Origin: Streptomyces sp. BK340
GTDB lineage: Bacteria > Actinomycetota > Actinomycetes > Streptomycetales > Streptomycetaceae
Reading direction: 5' to 3'
DNA length: 64,000 nt
NCBI RefSeq assembly: GCF_007827595.1
Contig: NZ_VISR01000012.1
Coordinates: 1 to 64,000, forward strand
Positions 51,351 to 58,480 of the stretch are shown here, one piece after another; the stretch's first letter is position 1; every line of letters starts with the position of its first letter. Both the position numbers and the translations under genes were made by a program. The notes beneath the pieces were generated by a model. It saw only the letters and a list, made by a program, of their open reading frames with translations. It did not search any database and was not told the DNA's origin.

Positions 51351-51959
51351 TTGATCCGGGTACTGCTGGTGCACGACGCGTGTCTGGTGCGATCGGTCCT
51401 GGCCGAGTGGTTACGGGAGGAGCCTGGCCTGTACGTGGAGGACACACCCTGGCGTGGCGCGGCCGCGCGGGTACGGTCCGGGTGCCCGGACGTGTGCGCG
51501 GCGGACCTGGACTGCGCCGACGGCCATGGCGCGCCGCCGCTCGGCGATCTGTGCCCGCCCGGCACGGGCGGCCGGCCGCCGGCGCTGGTGGTGCTTGCGA
51601 GTACGAATCGCCCGGGGCTGCTGAAGCGGGCGGCCGAGGCGGGTGCGCTCGGCTTCGTCGACAAGGCGGGCTCGCCGGAGCGGCTGGTGCGCGCGATCCG
51701 CTGCGTCGCGGAGAGGGAACGTTTCGTCGATGCGTCGCTGGGCTTCGGCTTCCTCAAGGCGGCGCAGATGCCGCTCACCAGACGCGAGCTGAGCGTGCTG
51801 TCCCTGGCGGCCGGCGGGGCGTCCATCGCGGAGATCGCCGGCAGCCTGCACCTGTCCCACGGCACGGTGCGCAACTACATGGCGGCGATCACCCGTAAGA
51901 CCGGGGCACGCAACCGTATCGACGCGATCCGGATATCCCGCGGTGAGGGATGGGTGTGA
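51351..51959 (+). CDS. amfR: AmfR/RamR-like response regulator (NarL/LuxR type)
   Basis: The 202-residue regulator has an N-terminal receiver domain and a C-terminal LuxR helix-turn-helix (142-200; LTRRELSVLSLAAGGASIAE and LSHGTVRNYMAAITRKTGA). The receiver is atypical: the acidic pair is HD (8-9) instead of DD, the phospho-acceptor is Asp52 or Asp54, and Lys105 is kept. No histidine kinase is adjacent, as for AmfR/RamR orphan regulators that switch on the SapB-type operon. The start is a TTG with GGAGGGG upstream. Its stop abuts the amfA stop (convergent, no gap). Confidence 0.85.
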   Translation: MIRVLLVHDACLVRSVLAEWLREEPGLYVEDTPWRGAAARVRSGCPDVCAADLDCADGHGAPPLGDLCPPGTGGRPPALVVLASTNRPGLLKRAAEAGALGFVDKAGSPERLVRAIRCVAERERFVDASLGFGFLKAAQMPLTRRELSVLSLAAGGASIAEIAGSLHLSHGTVRNYMAAITRKTGARNRIDAIRISRGEGWV

Positions 51960-53675
51960 TCACCGGACGGGTGCGGTGGGCCGCGCCGTCCAGCCGCCGA
52001 CCAGGTCCCGGTACAGGGCCGAGGTGCGCAGCAGTTCGTCATGGGTGCCGCAGGCGGTGAGCGAGCCGTCCAGCACCAGGACGCGGTCCGCGCGGCGGGC
52101 CGAGCTGATGCGGTGGGCGACGACCACCAGGCTGCCGCCCGGCCGCGCCCCGAACGCCCGCTCGGCCTGCGCCTCCGCCGCCGGGTCCAGATGACAGGTC
52201 GCCTCGTCCAGCAGGGCGAGCGGCGCGGGTGACAGATAGGCCCGGGTCAACGCGATCAGCTGCCGCTCGCCCGCCGACAGCGCGACCGGATCGACCCGGC
52301 CGCCGGGGCCGCCCAGCGCCCGCAGCAGCGGCGTCAGCCCGACCGCCTCGGCTGCGGCCAGCAGCTCCGCCTCGGGCACCGGGTCCCGGCGGAACAGTCC
52401 CAGGTTCTCGGCGAGGGTCCCGCCGTGCACGTACGCCTCCTGCGGGATCAGCACGCGGGAGGCGGCCGCTTCCGCTCCCGGCACGGCGTGCCCGTACACC
52501 CGGATCGCCCCCTCCCGCGCCTCCAGGAGTCCGGCGACGAGCCCCGTGAGCGTCGACTTGCCGACCCCGCTCGGCCCCACGACGGCGAGGTGCGACCCCG
52601 CCGGGACCGTGAGGTCGAGTCCGTCGAGTACGGGCTCGCTCGCGGGGCCGTAGGCGAAGGTGACGGAGGTCAGGGCCAGGGCGGGGGCGGCGGGCGGCGG
52701 GGTTCCCGTGGTCCGGGGGGTCTCGCTACGGACCACGGGCCGCCGTTCCCCGAAGACCGCCGGCGGCGCCAGACGCCGCAGCACGACCGTGAGCCGGGAC
52801 CCGCTGGTGCCCAGGCCGTGGACGAGGTTCTGGAGGGCGGGGAGCAGGGACTGGGCGACGTAGGCGAGGGCACCCACCAGCGCACCCGGCGTCACGCCGT
52901 GGCGCAGCAGCCAGGGCGCGGTGGCGAGCAGCAGGACCACCGGCAGCTCGCCGCCCACCGCGAGCGCGGCCACCCGGGCCACGCTCCAGCGGGCCAGGGC
53001 GCGGGCGGCCCGCTGTTCCGCGTCGACCGACTCCGCGACGGTGGCCGCCACCCGCGCCTCGGCACCCGCGGCCGTGACGTCCCGCAGCCCCTGGCACACC
53101 GTGCCCAGCTCCTCGGCCAGCGCCTCGTCGGCGGCCAGGAAGGCCTCCTGGCGCCGGGCCAGCGGCCGAAGCGTCGCCGCGAACAGGCACAGCCCGGCCA
53201 GCAGCGGGGGCACGACGACCGTCAGGAGCAGCGGGGCCAGCGAGAACAGGCCGACCAGCGCGCCGGCGACGGTGAACAGGAAGGAGCGGGAGACCAGCAC
53301 GAGTCCGGCCAGTGTGTCCCGGGCGATCTCCACCTGCTGGGTGAGTCCGGACAGTACCCCGGTGTCCGCCTCCCGCACCCCGCGCCCGACCACGCCCGCC
53401 ACCAGCCGGTCCCGGACCGGCTCGACCAGTGCGGCGACCACGCCGTACACCCGCCCGGTCCCGTACGCCCCGGCGGCCACCGCGAGCCCGGCCGCGCCGA
53501 GCCACAGCAGACCGGCCCGGGTGTCCCCGGCGAGGAACCCGTCGTCCAGGGCCCGGGCCAGCGCATAGCCGGCCAGGAAGGTCTGCCCGGCCTCCAGGAC
53601 CGACCAGAGACCCAGCCGGACCAGCACCCGCCGGTGCGTCCGCACCGCCTCCAGGGCCCGTGCCCGCGCCTTCAT
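51960..53675 (-). CDS. amfA: AmfA-like ABC transporter for lanthipeptide export
   Basis: The 571-residue half-transporter has an N-terminal six-helix membrane domain (about 15-310) and an ATPase (Walker A GPSGVGKST, signature LSAGERQLIALTRA, Walker B ALLDEATCHLD). It is the last gene of the amfTSBA operon and overlaps amfB by 4 bp (ATGA). With AmfB it should form the heterodimer that exports the mature SapB-like peptide. The signature motif is less canonical than usual (LSAGE), which is common in one half of heterodimeric exporters. Confidence 0.9.
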   Translation of the reverse strand: MKARARALEAVRTHRRVLVRLGLWSVLEAGQTFLAGYALARALDDGFLAGDTRAGLLWLGAAGLAVAAGAYGTGRVYGVVAALVEPVRDRLVAGVVGRGVREADTGVLSGLTQQVEIARDTLAGLVLVSRSFLFTVAGALVGLFSLAPLLLTVVVPPLLAGLCLFAATLRPLARRQEAFLAADEALAEELGTVCQGLRDVTAAGAEARVAATVAESVDAEQRAARALARWSVARVAALAVGGELPVVLLLATAPWLLRHGVTPGALVGALAYVAQSLLPALQNLVHGLGTSGSRLTVVLRRLAPPAVFGERRPVVRSETPRTTGTPPPAAPALALTSVTFAYGPASEPVLDGLDLTVPAGSHLAVVGPSGVGKSTLTGLVAGLLEAREGAIRVYGHAVPGAEAAASRVLIPQEAYVHGGTLAENLGLFRRDPVPEAELLAAAEAVGLTPLLRALGGPGGRVDPVALSAGERQLIALTRAYLSPAPLALLDEATCHLDPAAEAQAERAFGARPGGSLVVVAHRISSARRADRVLVLDGSLTACGTHDELLRTSALYRDLVGGWTARPTAPVR

Positions 53676-55360
53676 GCCCCGAACACCGCCCGGTACTCGG
53701 CGTCCCGCCACAGCTCGGCATGCGGGCCCACCGCTCGTATCCGGCCCCCGTCCAGCCAGGCGACGGCGTCGGCGCGGGCCGCCGTGGCCGTGCGGTGGGC
53801 GATCAGCAGGCGGGTCGGGCCCGCTCCCGGGGCCAGCAGGGACTGGGCGATCCGGTGTTCGGTGACCGTGTCGAGGCTGGAGAGTGCGTCGTCCAGGATC
53901 AGCAGGCGGCCACCGTGGGCGAAGGCGCGGGCGAGGCCCAGGCGCTGGGACTCGCCGCCGGAGCGGGGTGCGTCGGCGCAGCGGGTGGCGTAGCCGTGGG
54001 GCAGCCGGCGCACGAAGTCGTCGGCGTGGGCCGCGCGCGCGGCCGACCGGATCCGGTCGGGGGAGGGCGTGGTGAGCCCGAACCCGATGGCGTCCTCGAC
54101 GGTCGTGCCCAGCAGGGCGGGCCGTTCGAAGGCGTAGGAGACCGCGGCGCGCAGGTCGGCGTGGCCGAGGTCGCGCAGCGGCATCCCGTCGAGCAGGACC
54201 TCGCCCGCGTCGGGGTCGGCGAGCCGGCCGGCGAGTTCGGCCAGCAGGGACTTGCCCGCGCCGGAGCGGCCGACCACGGCGAGGGTCGTGCCGCCGGGGA
54301 CGAGCAGATCCACGCCGTCCAGGACGGTGCGGTCGCCCCGGCCCGCCGTCACACCGCGCAGCTCCAGCTGCCCGCAGCCGGCCGGCAGTCCTCGCGTGCC
54401 GTGCCCGGGCGCCGGCTCGGCCAGCACCTCGGCGAGCCGTCCGGTCGCCGCCCGGGCCCGGGAGAGCGCGGCCAGTTGTCCGACCAGCACGCCGACTCCC
54501 GTGGCGAGGACGGCGTACCGCGAGGCGGCCAGCATCTCGCCCACCGACACCCGATGGCGGGCGAGGAGCAGCCCGGCCACCGCGACCACGCCCAGGTTCA
54601 GCAGCGGTGCCACGGTGACCGCCTGTGCGGCGGCCCGCCCCTGCACCCGCCACATGCGGTGCCCGGCGCGGGACAGTTCGGGCAGCGGTGCGAGGATCCG
54701 GGCCGTCTCGCGGTCCTCCGCGCCCGCGGCCCGGATGGTGCGGAAGCCGCCGACCGCCTCCGTGAGGGCGGCCGCCATCCGCCCTTGCACCCGCTGGTAG
54801 TCGGCCACGCAGGCCGAGGTGTCCCGGGCGAAGGCCCGCAGCAGCAGCGCCAGTACCGGTGCGCCGGCGAGGAGCACGGCCGCCAGCCACGGGTCGATGA
54901 GGCCGAGCGCCACCACGCCCCCGACCGGCCCGGCGAGCGCGGCGACCAGCGCGGCCACCGCGGCCGGCGCCGTCCCCGCCTGCGCCGCGTTGCCGACCAG
55001 CCGCGCCACCAGGTCCCCGGCACCGAACCGGGCGCCCGCGCGCGGGCCCAGGGCCAGCACCTGCCCGGTGACCCGGCGGCGCAGCCACGAGGCGGACCGG
55101 GCGTCGACCGTGCCGGTGAGTACGCCCGCGCATCCGTCGAGCACGGCGATCAGCAGCACCAGTCCGGCGCAGCAGGCCACCCAGCGGGCAGCCGGAGCGT
55201 GGGCGAGCAGCAGGTCGAGGGTCCGGCCGAGCGCGGCGGGCAGCAGCAGTGCGGCGGCCGAGGCGGCCGTGCTCACGGCGCACAGGGCCGCGCAGCGGGC
55301 GCCTGCGTGCCGGAGCACGGCACGCGGCAGACGAGCGGGAGCTTCGGGGGAGGGCGTCAT
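53672..55360 (-). CDS. amfB: AmfB-like ABC transporter for lanthipeptide export
   Basis: The 562-residue half-transporter has a membrane domain (about 15-310) and an ATPase (Walker A GRSGAGKSLL, signature RSGGESQRLGLARA, Walker B LLILDDALSSLD). The Asp-Ala in place of Glu after Walker B (DDALS) suggests a catalytically weak site, complemented by AmfA. The start at 55360 gives the normal length. It follows the precursor gene amfS after a strong hairpin and overlaps amfA. Confidence 0.9.
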   Translation of the reverse strand: MTPSPEAPARLPRAVLRHAGARCAALCAVSTAASAAALLLPAALGRTLDLLLAHAPAARWVACCAGLVLLIAVLDGCAGVLTGTVDARSASWLRRRVTGQVLALGPRAGARFGAGDLVARLVGNAAQAGTAPAAVAALVAALAGPVGGVVALGLIDPWLAAVLLAGAPVLALLLRAFARDTSACVADYQRVQGRMAAALTEAVGGFRTIRAAGAEDRETARILAPLPELSRAGHRMWRVQGRAAAQAVTVAPLLNLGVVAVAGLLLARHRVSVGEMLAASRYAVLATGVGVLVGQLAALSRARAATGRLAEVLAEPAPGHGTRGLPAGCGQLELRGVTAGRGDRTVLDGVDLLVPGGTTLAVVGRSGAGKSLLAELAGRLADPDAGEVLLDGMPLRDLGHADLRAAVSYAFERPALLGTTVEDAIGFGLTTPSPDRIRSAARAAHADDFVRRLPHGYATRCADAPRSGGESQRLGLARAFAHGGRLLILDDALSSLDTVTEHRIAQSLLAPGAGPTRLLIAHRTATAARADAVAWLDGGRIRAVGPHAELWRDAEYRAVFGA

Positions 55361-55392
55361 CGGCTGCGGCCTCGTGTCGGGGCGGACGGGAA

Positions 55393-55440
55393 GGCTCCGG
55401 ACAGCCTCCTCCCGGACGGGGAGGAGGGCTGCCCGGAGCC
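55393..55440. terminator. Long hairpin between amfS and amfB
   Basis: A 48-nt stem-loop has three stacked segments: GGCTCCGG with CCGGAGCC, CAGCC with GGCTG, and TCCTCCC with GGGAGGA. There is one mismatch, one bulged G and a 5-nt loop. It lies 19 bp after the amfS stop. As in the NHLP operon, it probably attenuates read-through so that the precursor is made in excess of the exporter. Confidence 0.75.
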
Positions 55441-55458
55441 GTGGACTCACCGGTCCGG

Positions 55459-55572
55459 TCAGAGACAGAGCAGGATGCTCGCCGCCGAGACGCACGAGAG
55501 CAGGCTCACCGTGCTCGCGCCGGTGTGGGACAGCTCGTCGGACTCCAGGGTCTGCAGGTCGAGAAGTGCCAT
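55459..55572 (-). CDS. amfS: AmfS/SapB-family class III lanthipeptide precursor
   Basis: The 37-residue precursor begins MALLDLQTLESDELSHTGA, with the LLDLQ leader motif recognised by class III synthetases. The core follows as STVSLLSC-V-SAASILLCL, giving two S-x2-S-x3-C units (Ser20/Ser23/Cys27 and Ser29/Ser32/Cys36) suited to two lanthionine or labionin rings. The sequence is very close to the S. griseus AmfS precursor. The mature peptide acts as a surfactant that lets aerial hyphae leave the aqueous surface. It lies 48 bp after amfT and is followed by a strong hairpin. Confidence 0.96.
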   Translation of the reverse strand: MALLDLQTLESDELSHTGASTVSLLSCVSAASILLCL

Positions 55573-55620
55573 GATCGTGTCCTTTCCCTTCATTGGGGAC
55601 GGGGTTGTGTCACGACTCCG

Positions 55621-58254
55621 TCAGATCGCGGAGCCGCGGGTGGGGGCCGCCGGTGGCGGCGGAAGGAACGGCAGGTGCGCGGTGCGCCCGGCGTCGTGGG
55701 CAGCCGCGAGCGCGAGCAGGCAGCCTGCCGTTCCGGTGGCGAGGTCCATGGAGAGCCGCATCATCTGGTGCCCGGGGAAGGCGAGTTGGCCCTGATAGGC
55801 CATCGCCAGCCAGCCGAGCCCGTCGATCTGCTGCGCGAGCCGCTCCGGGCCGGCGCCCGGCGCGGTGCTCCGGGCGAGGTGCAGCACCATGCCGGCGCGG
55901 CCCTGGAACAGGCCGGGCTGTGCGTAGAAGCGGGAGGTGGCGGCGGTCAGGATGCCTGTCCTGGCCCGCTCGAACTCCCTTGTGGTGTCGGCTGATCCGG
56001 CGAGTGCGCCGCCCGCCTGCGCCAGGTAGTCGTCGAGGACCAGCCCGATCCCCACGCTCCCGTCGCCGAGGTACGGCAGCGTCCGCCAGCCCTCGTCCAC
56101 CTCCAGGGCGCCGCTCGCCGTCTGGACGACGCAGCAGGCCAGGTCGCGCCGGAGCGCCTCGGCCGCAGCCGCCAGCAGCCGGGGTTCACCGGTCTCCTCG
56201 TACCGCCGCAGCAGGAACAGTGCGGGCCCGCTCGCGCCCCGCAGCAGCCCGGCCCGCCGCCGGGGCGCGTCCGGGACCGGTTCGGCGAGGCGTCGCACGA
56301 GGATCTCGGCGGCCTCGGCGGCACGATCGCGCAGCGCCGGGTCGCCGGTCGCGGCGGCCAGCCGGCCGAGGACCAGGCCGAGTCCGGCGAGGCCGCCGTG
56401 CAGGTCGGAGGAGAGGTTGCGCCAGTTCTCCCGCAGCACGCCGCCGATCAGCTCCAGCGCCCGCTCCCGGTGGCCGAGCCGGTCCAGGACCAGGGCCACG
56501 CCCGCGAGACCGTCGTACAGGCCGAGCGGGGTGCCGGGCGGCGGCGGGGCGGTGTGGTCCAGCAGCCAGCGCTCGCCCTCGTCGTACCGGCCGGCACCGG
56601 CCGCCTCCAGCGCGTACAGCACCCCGGCCGCGCCGTGCGCCAGTCCGAGGCCGCCGCCGTCGGAGAACTGGGCGATGTCGCCCGGGAAGAGCCGGTCGTC
56701 GCGCTCCGGGGTGGCGGCGGCGAGGATCGCCTTGACCATGGAGTCCCGGCTGTAGGGCCAGTCGCCCGGCACCACCGGCGGAGCGGACGTGCGACGGGCG
56801 TGCCCGCCCGCGGTGTCCCGGGTGATCTCGGCGACCGCCTCGTCCAGGAAGGCGCGCGGCACGTCCGGGAACTGCTCCGCGATGACGTCCGCCAGGTGGG
56901 CCGCCTTGCCGCGGTCCACCACGAACAGCGTGGTCACCGGCAGGAACAGGGCCAGGCGCAGACAGGCCAGCGCGTACCGGTCGACGTCGATGCCCCGGCG
57001 GTCCGGCGGGGCGAAGAAGCCCGGGTGGGCCACCGTCTGCCGGCCGTTCTCCGCGGCCGGGGCGGCCGCCTCGAAGTCGATGAGGTGCACCGTCTCCTCG
57101 TCCGGGGCGACCATGACGTTGAAGACGTGCAGGTCGTGGAAGACCAGCCCGCGTGCGTGCACCGCCGCCACGGCCCGCTCCACCGCCCGGTGGATGCGCA
57201 GCGCCCACGCCGTGTACGAGGCGACCTTCGCCGGATCCGGGTCGGACGTGAGCAGCGGATGCCGTTCGGCGAAGAACGAGTTGAGGGGGCGGCCCTCGAG
57301 GAAGTCCATCACCAGGAACCGGTGGTCGCCGAGCGTGAACCAGTCCCGTACCTCCGGCACCACGCCCGTCCCGGCCGCCCGCTCCAGCGCGGCCTTCTCC
57401 CGGGCCAGCCGTTCCACCGCGTCCGCCCCGTCGGCGGCGAGCCCCGCGTGCGGACGCCCCTCCTTCAGCACCACCCGGCGCCCGTCCCGGGTGTCCGTGC
57501 CGACGTACACACCGCCGCCGTTGGAGAAGTGCAGCGCCTTCTCGATGCGGTACGGCAGCTCACCCACCGTCGTGGTGTTGCGGGCCTCCAGGTGCGGGCG
57601 CAGGAACTCCGGCAGCGTCACCCACTCGGGCACCTGGAAGGACGGGGCCCGCCGGTCCGGGACCAGCCGGCCCTCGCCGTCGGTCACGGCCAGGACCAGC
57701 GAACCGCGTTCGTCGACGACGAACCGGCGTGCGAAGGCGCCGTAGCGGACGTAGAGCGGACCGTCGTGCCAGCGCAGGTCGGTCAGGATGTACGGCCCCT
57801 CGCAGCCCTCCAGCAGCGCGCCCAGCTCGCGCAGCACCTCGTGCAGCCGTTCCTCGTCGGCGGGGTAGACCGTGACGAACTTGCCGCTGGTGTCGCGGCC
57901 CGCGTACTTCGCGTTGCGCAGGTGCAGCAGATGCGGGGACGGCACGAACTTGAACGGGATGCGGCGCGGCACGCAGTAGTCCCACACGATCCCGGCGATC
58001 CGCTCCGCGTCGGCCGCCGTCGCCGAGGAGTGGATCTTCCAGCCCTGGGCCGGCGACGGGAGCGGCTCGCCGTCCCCGCCGAGCGGGGTCAGCGTCAGCC
58101 AGTCGCCGGTGCGCCCCGCGTGCCAGCCGTCGGGCACCGCGCGACGCGCCGTCGGGAACTGCGGCGCGGACTCGCTCCCGGCCGCCGAGAGCCGGTCGGG
58201 CGTGTCGTAGAAGTGCCCGTCGGCCAGCGCGTACACCTCGTACCGCTTGTCCAT
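55621..58254 (-). CDS. amfT: Class III lanthionine synthetase AmfT/RamC (LanKC)
   Basis: The 877-residue enzyme has three parts. The N-terminal lyase domain (about 1-200) begins YEVYALADGHFYDTPDRL. A Ser/Thr kinase-like domain follows (about 220-500; VVLKEGRP, LVFHDLHVFNVMV, HLIDFEAA). The C-terminal LanC-like cyclase (about 520-870; GLAHGAAGVLYALEA, LYDGLAGVALVL, LHGGLAGLGLVLG) lacks the zinc-binding CHG and WCYG motifs, as expected for class III. It phosphorylates Ser in AmfS, eliminates phosphate and cyclises onto Cys. The start at 58254 is chosen by family length. Confidence 0.95.
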   Translation of the reverse strand: MDKRYEVYALADGHFYDTPDRLSAAGSESAPQFPTARRAVPDGWHAGRTGDWLTLTPLGGDGEPLPSPAQGWKIHSSATAADAERIAGIVWDYCVPRRIPFKFVPSPHLLHLRNAKYAGRDTSGKFVTVYPADEERLHEVLRELGALLEGCEGPYILTDLRWHDGPLYVRYGAFARRFVVDERGSLVLAVTDGEGRLVPDRRAPSFQVPEWVTLPEFLRPHLEARNTTTVGELPYRIEKALHFSNGGGVYVGTDTRDGRRVVLKEGRPHAGLAADGADAVERLAREKAALERAAGTGVVPEVRDWFTLGDHRFLVMDFLEGRPLNSFFAERHPLLTSDPDPAKVASYTAWALRIHRAVERAVAAVHARGLVFHDLHVFNVMVAPDEETVHLIDFEAAAPAAENGRQTVAHPGFFAPPDRRGIDVDRYALACLRLALFLPVTTLFVVDRGKAAHLADVIAEQFPDVPRAFLDEAVAEITRDTAGGHARRTSAPPVVPGDWPYSRDSMVKAILAAATPERDDRLFPGDIAQFSDGGGLGLAHGAAGVLYALEAAGAGRYDEGERWLLDHTAPPPPGTPLGLYDGLAGVALVLDRLGHRERALELIGGVLRENWRNLSSDLHGGLAGLGLVLGRLAAATGDPALRDRAAEAAEILVRRLAEPVPDAPRRRAGLLRGASGPALFLLRRYEETGEPRLLAAAAEALRRDLACCVVQTASGALEVDEGWRTLPYLGDGSVGIGLVLDDYLAQAGGALAGSADTTREFERARTGILTAATSRFYAQPGLFQGRAGMVLHLARSTAPGAGPERLAQQIDGLGWLAMAYQGQLAFPGHQMMRLSMDLATGTAGCLLALAAAHDAGRTAHLPFLPPPPAAPTRGSAI

Positions 58255-58480
58255 GCGTCTCCCGCTCCCTCTTCCGGCTGACCCGGTAGACACTCGCAGC
58301 AGGCGGATGGTCGCGGACAGTCACGACTGTCACGAGATCACCGTGCGGAACGCACGGGTAAAGATGTGTTCGGCGGCTTTCGAGCCGCGCCTTTCGCTGA
58401 CGGCACGCGAAGCGTTCACAGGGGCTGCGCAGGCGGCTCATACGCGCTGTAATGGCCAAGTGGCCAGTGAGGGTGCTGCG
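58255..58480. promoter_or_regulatory. Divergent promoter region, amfT / phosphatase
   Basis: The 226-bp region should contain the AmfR-dependent promoter of the amfTSBA operon and the promoter of the rightward phosphatase gene. I cannot point to a definite AmfR site without known consensus. Confidence 0.4.
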
